A stretch of 64,000 nucleotides of DNA from Sphingopyxis solisilvae (GCF_015475875.1 NZ_JADKYM010000009.1:62001-126000); one strand, 5' to 3'; shown: positions 49,242 to 58,163, numbered from the stretch's first letter. Notes: generated by a model from the sequence alone, not told the origin. Program-made: numbers and translations.

Positions 49242-49957
49242 GCGGCCTCTGCGCTTTCCGGGCGCGGGCGCGTCGTGCGGAATTCGATCTTCTTGTCGTA
49301 CGGGGCGCCGACGATCATGCGCTTCACATAAATGCCGGGCAGGTGGATGCAGTCGGGGTCGAGGCTGCCGGTCGGCACGATTTCCTCGACCTCGGCGACG
49401 CAGATCTTGGCCGCGGTCGCCATCGGCTGGTTGAAGTTGCGCGCGGTCTTGCGGAAGATGAGGTTGCCGCTCTCGTCGGCCTTCCAGCCCTTGATGATCG
49501 CGAGGTCGGCAAAGATGCCGCGTTCGAGGATATAGTCCTGTCCGTCGAAATTCTTCACTTCCTTGCCCTCGGCGACGAGCGTGCCGACGCCGGTCCTGGT
49601 ATAAAAGCCAGGAATGCCCGCGCCGCCCGCGCGGCAGCGTTCGGCGAGCGTACCCTGCGGACAGAATTCGACCTCGAGCTCGCCCGCCAGATATTGCCGC
49701 TCGAATTCCTTGTTCTCGCCGACGTAGGACGAGATCATCTTTTTGACCTGCCGGGTGCGGAGCAGCTTGCCGAGCCCCTCGCCGTCGATCCCGGCATTGT
49801 TGCTGGCGATGGTCAGGTCTTTCGTTCCCGCGTCGCGGATCGCGTCGATCAGCCGTTCGGGGATGCCGCACAGGCCAAAACCGCCGGCGCAAATCTGCAT
49901 GCCGTCGAAGAGCAGGCCGTCGAGCGCGGCGGCGGCGTCGGGGTAGATTTTCTTCAT
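49238..49957 (-). CDS. scoA: 3-oxoacid CoA-transferase subunit A
   Basis: A 239-residue subunit. It starts [20 protein letters not shown] and has [20 protein letters not shown], the CoA-binding glycine loop, and [21 protein letters not shown] longer frame extends to 50047, but the family starts at MKKIYPD. It is the first gene of a series running scoA, DUF5076, acid phosphatase, scoB, hepT, mntA. The enzyme serves ketone-body and fatty-acid-derived acid use. Confidence 0.93.
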   Translation of the reverse strand: MKKIYPDAAAALDGLLFDGMQICAGGFGLCGIPERLIDAIRDAGTKDLTIASNNAGIDGEGLGKLLRTRQVKKMISSYVGENKEFERQYLAGELEVEFCPQGTLAERCRAGGAGIPGFYTRTGVGTLVAEGKEVKNFDGQDYILERGIFADLAIIKGWKADESGNLIFRKTARNFNQPMATAAKICVAEVEEIVPTGSLDPDCIHLPGIYVKRMIVGAPYDKKIEFRTTRPRPESAEAA

Positions 49958-50057
49958 GTCCGCTGGCCCTTTTCGGTTGGGCTGCCGTAACGGCAGGGAA
50001 AGTGCGTCTGCGCGATAGTGAATGGGCCGCAACGGGTCAACCGCCACCCCGCGGAGG

Positions 50058-50705
50058 TCAGGGTAGCGTTATTCCCAGCACCGCGGACAGGTCGGCCAGC
50101 GCCTGCTCGCCACTCGCTACCTTGATCGCGTGCATACCGAGCTGCGCCGCCGGTTTGCAGTTGATGCCAAGGTCGTCGAGATAGATGCAGGTGGCGGGTT
50201 CGACGGCCAGCGCGTCGCACATCATCTGGTAGATCCGCGGATCGGGCTTGCGGACGCCGACCTTGCTCGATTCGATGACATGGTCGAAGCGCGCCATGAT
50301 TGCGGCGACCTCTTCAGCCTGGGCAAAGCTGCGCGCCATCCCGGCGCCATGGCCGCTAGGCACATTGTTGGTGATGCAGCCGATCGTGAAGCCCTTGGCT
50401 TTCAGCGTATCGAGCGCCGCAACCATCGCCGGCCGCACCGCGCCCGCGAGTACCGCGAGCACCGCTTCGCCCTCCAGTTCCTGCCCCAGCGCGCGCGCCT
50501 CGGCTGCGAACAGCGCGTCAAACGTCGCAGCATCGATTTCGGCCCGCTCGAACTTCGCCCAGGCGTTGTGGTCGGGGTCGGCGGCGTTGACGCGGCGGAC
50601 GAAATCGCGCGGCAGCCCGCGTTCCTCCTCCAGCCGGTTGAACGCCTCGAACGGCGACGACGTGATGACGCCGCCGAAATCGAAAATCAGGGTCGTGTAA
50701 GTCAT
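50058..50705 (-). CDS. HAD-superfamily hydrolase (subfamily IA)
   Basis: A 215-residue cytosolic phosphatase-like protein. Motif I is FDFGGVI at residues 8-14, where the second Asp of DxD is replaced by Gly, as in the epoxide-hydrolase N-terminal/acyl-phosphatase-like group. [10 protein letters not shown] is motif II and [20 protein letters not shown] motif IV. Loss of the second Asp is usual in this subgroup (DFGGV). Its substrate is unknown. It is divergent in no obvious way from its neighbours and probably monocistronic. Confidence 0.82.
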   Translation of the reverse strand: MTYTTLIFDFGGVITSSPFEAFNRLEEERGLPRDFVRRVNAADPDHNAWAKFERAEIDAATFDALFAAEARALGQELEGEAVLAVLAGAVRPAMVAALDTLKAKGFTIGCITNNVPSGHGAGMARSFAQAEEVAAIMARFDHVIESSKVGVRKPDPRIYQMMCDALAVEPATCIYLDDLGINCKPAAQLGMHAIKVASGEQALADLSAVLGITLP

Positions 50706-50721
50706 GGGAGAGGCGGACATC

Positions 50722-51123
50722 CTATTTCTGGGCCGGTGCCGCGACGCGGTTGCCCGACCAGCTCGCGTCGTCGATGCTGAGATCAAGCTTGTCGGGCGAG
50801 CGCACCGTGTCGAGCAGGAAGACATGAGGACCGCTCGCGGCGAGGATCGCGTCCATCGCCTTTTCGAGCGGGATGGTGACTGCCGGGATGCGTGCATAGT
50901 CCGACTTGATTTCGACCTTGTTCGGACCGACACGGGTGACGGTGACTGTCACATTGTCGCGCGACGATCCGCGCGCATCGGAAATGACGGCGCCCTCGTA
51001 GGTGCCAGCGATGCGATCGGCGAGGTCGGCCTTGCGCGGCGCGGTGGTCGGGTTGGTTTCGGCGTGGGCGGCGGCGGGCAGCAGCGCCGTGGCGGCGATG
51101 GTCAGGATCAGCAAGCGAAGCAT
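50722..51123 (-). CDS. exported protein, function unknown
   Basis: A 133-residue protein. A signal peptide (MLRLLILTIAATALLPAAAH, cleaved near AHA|ET) is followed by a beta-rich domain: LADRIAGTYEGAVISDARGS, then VTVTVTRVGPNKVEIKSDYA and FLLDTVRSPDKLDLSIDDAS. The second part looks like a small lipocalin-like or DUF-type beta-barrel. It lies 23 bases downstream of the DUF2855 gene and 16 bases before the HAD gene, all on one strand. Confidence 0.7.
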   Translation of the reverse strand: MLRLLILTIAATALLPAAAHAETNPTTAPRKADLADRIAGTYEGAVISDARGSSRDNVTVTVTRVGPNKVEIKSDYARIPAVTIPLEKAMDAILAASGPHVFLLDTVRSPDKLDLSIDDASWSGNRVAAPAQK

Positions 51124-51146
51124 CGGACATCCTTTCAGGCAAATGG

Positions 51147-52250
51147 TCAGGGTTCGACGACGATCCCTGCCTTGGCATCGGCGCGACCCGAGAGCATTTC
51201 GTGATAGGCCTCCAGCGCGGCCGGGCCGCCGCGCCGTTTGTCGATCGCGGCGAGCCGCGGCGCCACGTCCATGAACGCCAGCCACGCTTCGGCGATCTTC
51301 TGCCCGAACACCGCGCCCCCCCAATCGGCAATGCGTTTCTGGCTGCGCCCGGGCGCGAAGAAGCCTTGCCGCTCGGGGCCGGGCAGACCTTCAACATCGG
51401 CCTGCGCATCCCAATGCGATTTGCCGACGATGATCGAAGCCTGAAGCTGGTTGCCGAAATGGCTGTGGACGACGCGCGTCACCGCGCCATTGCCCGCCAT
51501 ATCGACCAGCGCGGCGGGGGTAGCGGCGTTGAGCGTCATGATCTGATCGTAGCTAATGACGCGGTCGTAGATCCCCTGCGCCGCCAGCGATTCGACATTC
51601 GCGGCGCTGGTCAGCCCGATCGTTTCGGGGCGATCGGCGCGTTGTTTGAGCGCAAAGCCAAGGCCGATCGCGGTCTTGCTCGACGCGCTGGCGATCAGGA
51701 TCTGCTGGACGCCATAATCGCCCTCGTCCTCGAACTGGTCGGCGATCAACCAGCCGGTCAGAAACAGCGGGCGGAACACCGGCCAATAATCATGGTCGGC
51801 GGCGCGATAGTCGGCTAGCGCGTCGATCCGCTGATATTGATTATAGATCGGCGGCAGCGTGGTGCGCCGCGGGGTGATGTCGATGAAGCCCCCCGGTCCC
51901 GCCTTGCCGACGGTCAGCACGGCATCGCTCGCCATCGGATAATAGCCATAGAGTCGATCGCCCACCGATACGCCCTCGGCGGCGCTTTCGGTAACGGTGG
52001 CGAAACCCCATACTGGCAACCGTCCGGCCTCGCCCGGTTTGGCGAAAAAGTCCCAATAGCCCTGGTCGTTGCCGAACAGCCCGGCGGGCTTGCCGAACAC
52101 GGCATAGGTGATGTTGTTCGCGGTCATCGCATAGCTGTCGACATGCACCCGCACCTGGCCCGGCGCGAGCGGTGCGGCGGCCTCCTCAATCAGGCGGGCC
52201 TGCGTAATATCGTCGCGATCGATGTCGATCGCCCAGCTTGCTGAACCCAT
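51147..52250 (-). CDS. DUF2855 family protein (MDR-like)
   Basis: A 367-residue protein that reads as a distant medium-chain dehydrogenase: GQVRVHVDSYAMTANNITYA, then GFATVTESAAEGVSVGDRLY, and QQILIASASSKTAIGLGFAL in place of the usual GxGxxG NAD(P) loop. This combination matches DUF2855. Function is not known; a lipid- or ketone-related reductase has been suggested for such proteins, which I cannot test. The start at 52250 is the family's; the longer frame is not. Confidence 0.78.
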   Translation of the reverse strand: MGSASWAIDIDRDDITQARLIEEAAAPLAPGQVRVHVDSYAMTANNITYAVFGKPAGLFGNDQGYWDFFAKPGEAGRLPVWGFATVTESAAEGVSVGDRLYGYYPMASDAVLTVGKAGPGGFIDITPRRTTLPPIYNQYQRIDALADYRAADHDYWPVFRPLFLTGWLIADQFEDEGDYGVQQILIASASSKTAIGLGFALKQRADRPETIGLTSAANVESLAAQGIYDRVISYDQIMTLNAATPAALVDMAGNGAVTRVVHSHFGNQLQASIIVGKSHWDAQADVEGLPGPERQGFFAPGRSQKRIADWGGAVFGQKIAEAWLAFMDVAPRLAAIDKRRGGPAALEAYHEMLSGRADAKAGIVVEP

Positions 52251-52342
52251 GTCCGGACCCCTCCGTATATCTGGCCGCGGTTGCGGCGAAGCGGGGACCA
52301 TACAGATGCACGCCGCGCTGACAATCGCATAGGGCGCGCTAG

Positions 52343-53032
52343 TCAGCCGATCGTCGTCCCGAACAGTGATCCGATCGCCATCGTTACCCCCATCGCGACG
52401 GCGCCCCAAAAGCTGACGCGCAGGACGGCGCGGGAGATGGGCGCTTTGCCCGCCCAGGCGCCGAGCGCGCCGAGAATGGCGAGGAACAGCAGCGAGGCGG
52501 CGGACACGATCCACGGCAGCGATGGTCCTGTGACCAGCAGCACGATCGCCAGCGGCAGGGCGGCGCCGACGGTAAAGCTCGCCGCCGACGCCGCTGCCGC
52601 CTGAATCGGGCGCGCCGCCAGCTCGCTGGTCAGCCCCAGTTCGTCGCGCAAATGGCTGTCGAGCGCATTGTGTGCGGTCAGCTGCGCCGCGACCTGTTCG
52701 GCGAGCGGACGGTCGAGGCCGCGTTGCTGATAGATTTGCGTCAGCTCCTCAAGTTCCAGATCGGGAACGGTGGCAAGCTCGCGCTTCTCCTTGGCAATAT
52801 CGGCCTTTTCGGCGTCGCCCTGCGAGCTGACCGAAACATATTCGCCCGCTGCCATCGACATCGCTCCGGCGACGAGCCCCGCAGTGCCGGTGACGAGGAT
52901 CGTCGATGCCGACGCCCCCGCCGCGGCGACCCCGGCGATCAGGCTGGCGGTCGATACGATCCCGTCGTTGGCGCCCAGAATCGCGGCGCGCAGCCAGCCG
53001 ATGCGGCTGGCGGCATGGGTTTCGCGATGCAT
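52343..53032 (-). CDS. VIT1/CCC1-family iron/manganese transporter
   Basis: A 229-residue membrane transporter. It begins with the typical WLRAAILGANDGIVSTASLI and LVAGAMSMAAGEYVSVSSQ. A cytosolic loop rich in Glu (about 70-140, EKADIAKEKRELATVPDLEL) would bind metal, and three more helices end in SFWGAVAMGVTMAIGSLFG. It moves Fe2+ or Mn2+ out of the cytosol in known relatives. It is 10 bases before the VapC stop on the same strand. Confidence 0.9.
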   Translation of the reverse strand: MHRETHAASRIGWLRAAILGANDGIVSTASLIAGVAAAGASASTILVTGTAGLVAGAMSMAAGEYVSVSSQGDAEKADIAKEKRELATVPDLELEELTQIYQQRGLDRPLAEQVAAQLTAHNALDSHLRDELGLTSELAARPIQAAAASAASFTVGAALPLAIVLLVTGPSLPWIVSAASLLFLAILGALGAWAGKAPISRAVLRVSFWGAVAMGVTMAIGSLFGTTIG

Positions 53033-53042
53033 GGACGGTCTC

Positions 53043-53435
53043 CTACCAGAAACGGATGACGCCGAACTGGTCGAACAGCGCTTCGTTGGAAATCAGGGCC
53101 AGTTGCTCGATCTGCGCCTGCGCGATCAGCATACGGTCGAACGGGTCGCGGTGCGGGATCGGCAGGGTGCCGGCGAGCCGGGCGTGGTCGGCCGTCAGCG
53201 GCAAGGGTTCGAGATTGTCCTTGGCGATTTCGTCCGAGAACTCGAGCGCATGGGCTCGCGCAAAATCGAGTTTTCCAACGCGGTGTTTCTGCGCGATTTC
53301 AAAAGCCGAGATGGCCGAGGCATAGATCGGTGCGTCGCGACTTTGCAGCAGGTCTTGTACGCGAGACGGCAACACGTCCGGCGAATAGGTTGCCCACAAC
53401 AAGCTGTGGGTGTCGAGCAAATAGCCTTCGCTCAC
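53043..53435 (-). CDS. vapC: PIN-domain toxin VapC
   Basis: A 130-residue PIN ribonuclease. Acidic residues are in LLDTHSLLWA (Asp8), SAFEIAQKH (Glu46) and HRDPFDRMLIAQA (Asp97, Asp100). The last site has ISNEALF, with Asn where Asp is more usual. It starts with GTG and overlaps the antitoxin stop by 4 bases (GTGA). As in other VapC proteins it would cut RNA until bound by the antitoxin. Confidence 0.88.
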   Translation of the reverse strand: MSEGYLLDTHSLLWATYSPDVLPSRVQDLLQSRDAPIYASAISAFEIAQKHRVGKLDFARAHALEFSDEIAKDNLEPLPLTADHARLAGTLPIPHRDPFDRMLIAQAQIEQLALISNEALFDQFGVIRFW

Positions 53436-53710
53436 AGCTTGTCGTTGGGATCATCGGCGTCGCAATTCCACAACGCCAAGTCTTCTTCGGGCAACGGATC
53501 CCAAAAGCCGTCTTCCAAGGGGTCCTTACCGGGCGGAATCAGGTGCGCGAGGCGGCCGAGTTGCCGCTTTGGTTTGACCACATCCTTCACCGGCATCAGC
53601 TTGACCACCGGTTCCTTGCCGCGCGCGATCGTCACCTCTTCGCCTGCGAGGACGCGGGCGATCAGGCGCGACAGATTTGTCTTGGCCTCGTGGATGGTCA
53701 CGATTGTCAT
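53432..53710 (-). CDS. vapB: Phd/YefM-type antitoxin of the VapC pair
   Basis: A 92-residue antitoxin. The N-terminal DNA-binding part is VTIHEAKTNLSRLIARVLAG, then EEVTIARGKEPVVKLMP, typical of Phd/YefM. The C-terminal tail (DPLPEEDLALWNCDADD) is acidic and would wrap the toxin. It starts 10 bases from a TTAGCTAAG repeat pair that may be its own operator. Confidence 0.87.
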   Translation of the reverse strand: MTIVTIHEAKTNLSRLIARVLAGEEVTIARGKEPVVKLMPVKDVVKPKRQLGRLAHLIPPGKDPLEDGFWDPLPEEDLALWNCDADDPNDKL

Positions 53711-53720
53711 ACTGGCTAAC

Positions 53721-53742
53721 TTAGCTAAGCCGGTTAGCTAAG
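53721..53742. promoter_or_regulatory. vapBC operator candidate
   Basis: TTAGCTAAG occurs at 53721-53729 and 53734-53742, a 13-base period, just upstream of the antitoxin gene; GCTAAC and GTTAGC on either side make a further inverted repeat. The core TTAGCTAA is itself a palindrome. Confidence 0.6.
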
Positions 53743-54663
53743 TCAATATTGCAGTTGCAGCCCCGGCCGCGTCCAGCGCGTCTTCACCAGCCGCCCCGTC
53801 CCCGACAGCGTGATATAGGCATCCTGCCGGTCGGGGCCACCGAACGCGATGTTGGTGGTGAAAATATCGTCGGTCGCGACAAATTCGACCAGTTCGCCTG
53901 CGGGCGAGACGACGCTGATCCCGCATTCGCCGATCGTCGCGACGGCGATATTGCCGCTGGCTTCCATCGCAAGGCTGTCGAAGAATTTATAGCCCGCCGG
54001 GCGATAGAGCGGGATGCCGGGGCCGCCCGGGCCCGCGGCGTCGTCGACCTTGCCGGGGGCGACGATGTTGAACTGGGTCAGGCGGCAGGTATAGGTTTCG
54101 GCGGCGTAAAGCTTGGTTCCGTCGGGCGAGATGCCGATGCCGTTGGGATTGTAACTCGGGAAAATGACTTCCTCGATGAAACTGCCGTCGGCCTTGGCGT
54201 AAAAAATGCCGACGATGTCGTGGCAGCGTTTGGCATAATCGACCTTGCCATGGTCGGTGAACCAGAAGCCGCCATGGCCGTCGAACATCAGGTCGTTCGG
54301 GCCGCGCAGCGTGACGCCATGATCGCCGCTCTGGTACAGCACCTCGACTTCGCCGGTGGCGATGTCGATCCGCTCGATGCGCCCGCCCGAATAATCGTCG
54401 GCGATGCCGTGCGGCGCCAGATAACCGTTCGATTCGACATAGTTGAACCCGCCATTGTTGCAGCAGTACAGCTTGCCGTCGGGGCCGAATGCCAGGCCGT
54501 TGGGCCCGCCGCCAGGTTCGGCGATCACGTCTTTCTTTCCGCCCGGCCAACAGCGTGTGATTCGCCCCGGCGCGATTTCGGTAAGGATGACGCTGCCGTC
54601 GTCCATGACGACCGGCCCTTCCGGAAAGCGCAATCCGTCGGCGATCAATTCGAACTCGGCCAT
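53743..54663 (-). CDS. SMP-30/gluconolactonase family hydrolase
   Basis: A 306-residue six-bladed beta-propeller enzyme. FELIADGLRFPEGPVVMDDG carries the metal-binding Glu, GGGPNGLAFGPDGKLYCCNN and PNGIGISPDGTKLYAAETYT are the repeats with Asn/Asp ligands. Such enzymes open sugar lactones with Ca or Zn. The start at 54663 gives the family N-terminus (MAEFELI). It is divergent from the 2OG oxygenase gene, 46 bases apart. Confidence 0.87.
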   Translation of the reverse strand: MAEFELIADGLRFPEGPVVMDDGSVILTEIAPGRITRCWPGGKKDVIAEPGGGPNGLAFGPDGKLYCCNNGGFNYVESNGYLAPHGIADDYSGGRIERIDIATGEVEVLYQSGDHGVTLRGPNDLMFDGHGGFWFTDHGKVDYAKRCHDIVGIFYAKADGSFIEEVIFPSYNPNGIGISPDGTKLYAAETYTCRLTQFNIVAPGKVDDAAGPGGPGIPLYRPAGYKFFDSLAMEASGNIAVATIGECGISVVSPAGELVEFVATDDIFTTNIAFGGPDRQDAYITLSGTGRLVKTRWTRPGLQLQY

Positions 54664-54709
54664 CCTCGTCTCCCTTGCTTGTCCACATTGGCTGTGCTTT
54701 GCGGCCATC

Positions 54710-55309
54710 ATGCCCGTTCGATCGCTCTTCGCCACCAATTTTTACGAGGCCGATGTCGGCACCCCCGACCTGCTCGCCGAGCTGGAAGACAGCATCCGGA
54801 TGTTTGCCGACGAAGACGGTGCCGGGCGGGCTTGGAGCCGCGACCACCGTTATAAGGGCTATACCAGCTATGCGAGCCTGAACGACCTGCCCGAGCGCGA
54901 TCCGGCCTTTTACGACCTCAAGAAATTGCTCGACAAAGAGGTCAAGGCCTTTGCCAAGGCGTGCCACTTCGACCTCGCAAAGCCGCTGAAGCTCGACAGC
55001 CTGTGGGTCAATGTCCTGAAACCGGGCGGCACGCACAGCGGTCATATTCACCCTCACAGCATCGTGTCGGGCACCTTCTATGTCGCCGTCCCCCCGGGAT
55101 CGGGGGCGCTCAAGCTGGAGGACCCTCGCCTGCCGATGCTGATGGCGGCGCCGGGGCGCACCGACGATGCGCCCGAGCATCTGCTGCCCTTTGTCTATGC
55201 CGAGCCCGCGGCGGGACGGGTGTTCCTGTGGGAAAGCTGGCTCCGCCACGAAGTGATGCCGCATTCGGGCAGGGGCGAGCGGATCAGCATCAGCTTTAAC
55301 TATCGCTGA
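54710..55309 (+). CDS. putative 2OG-Fe(II) oxygenase (TIGR02466-like)
   Basis: A 199-residue protein. MPVRSLFATNFYEADVG is followed by a helical part, LDSLWVNVLKPGGTHSGHIH (His109, 112, 114) and HSIVSGTFYVAVP. It ends with FLWESWLRHEVMPHSGRGER and ISISFNYR. The histidine pattern and end match the TIGR02466 group of putative 2OG-Fe oxygenases. Substrate unknown. Confidence 0.75.
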   Translation: MPVRSLFATNFYEADVGTPDLLAELEDSIRMFADEDGAGRAWSRDHRYKGYTSYASLNDLPERDPAFYDLKKLLDKEVKAFAKACHFDLAKPLKLDSLWVNVLKPGGTHSGHIHPHSIVSGTFYVAVPPGSGALKLEDPRLPMLMAAPGRTDDAPEHLLPFVYAEPAAGRVFLWESWLRHEVMPHSGRGERISISFNYR

Positions 55310-55346
55310 GCGCGACTATATGGACGCTATCTGACCAACCCCATTC

Positions 55347-55420
55347 CCGTTCGTGTCGAGCGAAGTCGAGACACGCCAGCGCAGCGCGAGACGCATCTCG
55401 ACTTCGCTCGATGCGAACGG
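55347..55420. repeat. palindromic intergenic repeat, family C copy 3
   Basis: A 74-base hairpin with the same arms as the copies at 27537 and 29374, with a few changes on the right arm. It lies between two genes on the same strand. Confidence 0.82.
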
Positions 55421-55439
55421 AATAGTTAGAAAGTCCCTC

Positions 55440-56873
55440 ATGACCGCGACCTACGACGCCGACCTCCAGCTTTTCATTAACGGCGCCTGGCGGAGCGGTG
55501 AAGGGCGGGATGCGCGTCCGGTGTATAACCCCGCGACCGCGGATACGATCGCCGAACTGCCGGTCGCGACCGCTGCCGATCTTGACGAGGCGCTGGCGGC
55601 GGCAGTGCGCGGTTGGCCCGTGTGGCGTGCCAAGACCCCCGACGAGCGCGCCGCACTGATGCGCAAGGCGGCGGGCCTGATCCGCGAGCGGGCCGACCAT
55701 ATCGCGACGCTGCTGACGCTCGAACAAGGCAAGCCGATCGCCGAAGCGCGCGGCGAAGTGTTGTCGGCGTCCTCGCTGCTCGAGTATTTCGCCGAGGAGG
55801 GCAAGCGCATCGAAGGCCGCGTGGCACAGCGCCCCGCGGGGCAGCGCGCGATGGTGCTGCGCCAGCCGGTCGGGCCGGTCGCGGCGTTCAGTCCGTGGAA
55901 TTTCCCGGTCAACCTGATGGTCAAGAAAATCGCCCCCGCGCTCGCCGCGGGCTGTGTCGTGATCGCGAAGGCGCCCGAGGAAACCCCCGGCTGCACCAGC
56001 GCGATCATGCGTTGCCTAGCCGACGCGGGCATTCCCGGTGACGTCGTTCAGCTGGTTTACGGCAATCCCGACATGATCAGCCGCCATCTCTTGGGCAGCG
56101 AGGTGATCCGCAAGGTCAGCTTTACCGGCTCGACCGCAGTCGGCAAGCATCTGATGAAGCTCGCTGCCGATCGGGTGCAGCGGATCACCATGGAACTGGG
56201 CGGCCATGCGCCGGTGCTGGTCTTTGACGATTGCGATCTGGAGAGCACGCTCGACCGCGTCGTCATGCAGAAGTTCCGGAACGCGGGACAGGTGTGCGTC
56301 TCGCCGACGCGTTTCTATGTGCAGGAAGGGATTTACGACGCCTTTGTCGCGGGGTTCGCCGCGCGTACGAAGAAAGTGAAGATCGGCAGCGGGCTCGACG
56401 CCGATACCCAGATGGGACCTTTGGCCAACGCACGCCGTATTCCGGCATTGGAGGCGCTTGTTGCCGACGCCAAGGCGAAGGGCGCGCGCGTGATTGCGGG
56501 CGGTGAGGCGACCGGTGACGGCTATTTCTTCCAGCCGACGGCGATCGCCGACGTGCCGGTCGAAGCCGATGCGATGAACAACGAACCCTTTGGGCCGATG
56601 GCGCTGATCCGCCCGTTCGCGAGCGAGGGCGAGGCGCTGGAACAGGCGAACCGGCTGCCCTACGGCCTCGCCGCCTTTGCCTTCACCGAGAACGGCCGCC
56701 GCATCAACCGCATCGCCGACGGCATCGAAAGCGGGATGGTCGGGATCAACAGCTTCGTCATTTCGGCGAACGACATGCCGTTCGGCGGGATCAAGGAATC
56801 GGGCTTCGGCAGCGAGAGCGGGCCGGAGGGGCTGGACGGTTATCTGGTGACCAAGGCGGTGCATATTTATTGA
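55440..56873 (+). CDS. succinate-semialdehyde dehydrogenase family protein
   Basis: A 477-residue aldehyde dehydrogenase. It has FSPWNFPVNLMVKKIAPALA, the general base Glu in TMELGGHAPVLVFDD, and the catalytic Cys in NAGQVCVSPTRFYV. KESGFGSESGPEGLDGYLVT ends the fold. The last feature and SFTGSTAVGKHLM fit the GabD/SSADH group, which makes succinate from succinic semialdehyde. No other gab gene is in the window, so the exact substrate is open. Confidence 0.87.
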   Translation: MTATYDADLQLFINGAWRSGEGRDARPVYNPATADTIAELPVATAADLDEALAAAVRGWPVWRAKTPDERAALMRKAAGLIRERADHIATLLTLEQGKPIAEARGEVLSASSLLEYFAEEGKRIEGRVAQRPAGQRAMVLRQPVGPVAAFSPWNFPVNLMVKKIAPALAAGCVVIAKAPEETPGCTSAIMRCLADAGIPGDVVQLVYGNPDMISRHLLGSEVIRKVSFTGSTAVGKHLMKLAADRVQRITMELGGHAPVLVFDDCDLESTLDRVVMQKFRNAGQVCVSPTRFYVQEGIYDAFVAGFAARTKKVKIGSGLDADTQMGPLANARRIPALEALVADAKAKGARVIAGGEATGDGYFFQPTAIADVPVEADAMNNEPFGPMALIRPFASEGEALEQANRLPYGLAAFAFTENGRRINRIADGIESGMVGINSFVISANDMPFGGIKESGFGSESGPEGLDGYLVTKAVHIY

Positions 56874-56881
56874 AAGTGACA

Positions 56882-57016
56882 ATCCTCCCTGTCGCGCAGC
56901 GATGGGGAGGGGGACCGTCCGCGAAGCGGATGGTGGAGGGGCCGCGACGTCGCGTTATGGCCCCTCCGTCAGCGCTTCGCGCTGCCACCTCCCCATCGCT
57001 GCGCGACAGGGAGGAT
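56882..57016. repeat. palindromic intergenic repeat, family A copy 3
   Basis: A 135-base palindrome, inverted relative to the copies at 13533 and 21285 (shared core: GCAGCGCGAAGCGCTGACGG in the other strand). It separates two convergent genes and may stop transcription from both. Confidence 0.85.
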
Positions 57017-57021
57017 CCTTC

Positions 57022-57783
57022 TCAATCCCGCTCCAACGCCACAAAATCGCGCCCCATCGGCGCCAGATGCGCGCCGCCGTCGACGAAGATCGTTTGTCCG
57101 GTCACCGCTTCGGCGCGCGCCAGATAGACGACTGCGTCGGCAATCTGCCCCGGCGTCGGCAGCGTGCCGAGCGGCATACGCTGCGCCAGCCGTTCGATCT
57201 GGCCCGCCGAATAATCGTCGGTCGCCAGAGTTAGCCCCGGCGCGACCGCATTGACCCGCGCCCGGCCCCCGAACGCCACCGCCAGCGTTCGCGTCGCCTG
57301 CCACAGCGCGGATTTCGACAGGCTGTAGGCCAGCTGATCGGGGACCGGCTGCGCGACGCGCTGGTCGACGATGTTGACAATCGCCGGGCGCGCGCTGGGG
57401 CTGGCGGCGACCAGCGCCTTGGCCAGCATCACCGGGGCGTGGTGATTGATCTGCATCATTTCGGCGAGCGCCGCCGCCGACAGGTCGGTCCATTCGCCCT
57501 CGGCAAACAAAGCGGCATTGTTGACCAGCAGATCCGGGGCGCGGCCGAATTTATCGATGACTGCCGGGATCAACGCATCGACCGCCGCCGGATCGGACAG
57601 GTCGGCGGCGAAGCGGTGGCTGATCGCGCCGGTTTCGGCCAGCGCGTCGGCGAGCACGGGGTCGGCGTCGCCCGGGCTGCGCTTGTGGATCGCCAGCACA
57701 TAGCCTTCGCGCGCCAGCCGCGCCGAAATCGCGGCGCCGACGCGGTGGAGCCCGCCCGTGACGAGAGCGAGCTTTTGCGTCAT
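57022..57783 (-). CDS. folM: FolM-type dihydromonapterin/dihydrofolate reductase (SDR)
   Basis: A 253-residue SDR. The nucleotide motif is VTGGLHRVGAAI: the Arg of TGxxxRxG is the mark of the pteridine-reductase subgroup. NNAALF and YSLSK are the catalytic motifs. It overlaps by 4 bases (ATGA) the folB gene, which is strong support for a role in pterin synthesis. In other bacteria FolM makes tetrahydromonapterin, the cofactor of phenylalanine hydroxylase. Confidence 0.82.
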   Translation of the reverse strand: MTQKLALVTGGLHRVGAAISARLAREGYVLAIHKRSPGDADPVLADALAETGAISHRFAADLSDPAAVDALIPAVIDKFGRAPDLLVNNAALFAEGEWTDLSAAALAEMMQINHHAPVMLAKALVAASPSARPAIVNIVDQRVAQPVPDQLAYSLSKSALWQATRTLAVAFGGRARVNAVAPGLTLATDDYSAGQIERLAQRMPLGTLPTPGQIADAVVYLARAEAVTGQTIFVDGGAHLAPMGRDFVALERD

Positions 57784-58163
57784 TTGCCCAAAGTCCTACG
57801 GCTCCGCCGCATGGTGATCCCGATCGCTTCGCCTTCCTCGGCGATCGCCAGCTTGACGATCTTGACCTCGACCTCTTCGACCTTGTCGTCCTGCAGGAAT
57901 AGCGTGTCGATGATATGGTCGGCGACGCTTTCGATCAGCACAAAATGCACGTCCTTCGGAATTCCTTCGGTCGCGGCGAATTTCAGGTGCATGTAATTTT
58001 TCGACGCGCTCAGCGGCGTCGTCGGGGCATAGTGATCGGCCATCGCCAGCCGGGCACGCACCGCGATGCGCAGCGGCTGCGGCAGGTGGGTTTCTTCGGA
58101 ATAAATGCCGGTCAGCACCTCGGTGGTGATCCCGTCCACTTCCAGCCACAATGTATCGGTCAC
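57780..58163 (-). CDS. folB: dihydroneopterin aldolase-family protein
   Basis: A 127-residue FolB-fold protein. VLTGIYSEETHLPQPLRIAV holds the substrate Glu, and VEVKIVKLAIAEEGEAIGIT is the conserved C-terminal part with the catalytic Lys region. It would split dihydroneopterin or related pterins in folate/pterin synthesis. It starts with GTG and AGGA seven bases ahead. It could be FolB or the FolX-like epimerase. Confidence 0.85.
   Translation of the reverse strand: MTDTLWLEVDGITTEVLTGIYSEETHLPQPLRIAVRARLAMADHYAPTTPLSASKNYMHLKFAATEGIPKDVHFVLIESVADHIIDTLFLQDDKVEEVEVKIVKLAIAEEGEAIGITMRRSRRTLGK

Noticed and set aside
49242-49892. The upstream two thirds of the frame that contains the DUF5076-like gene
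   Set aside because: This part is an out-of-frame reading of scoA (Arg-rich, no motif). Only the last 109 codons look like a real protein.
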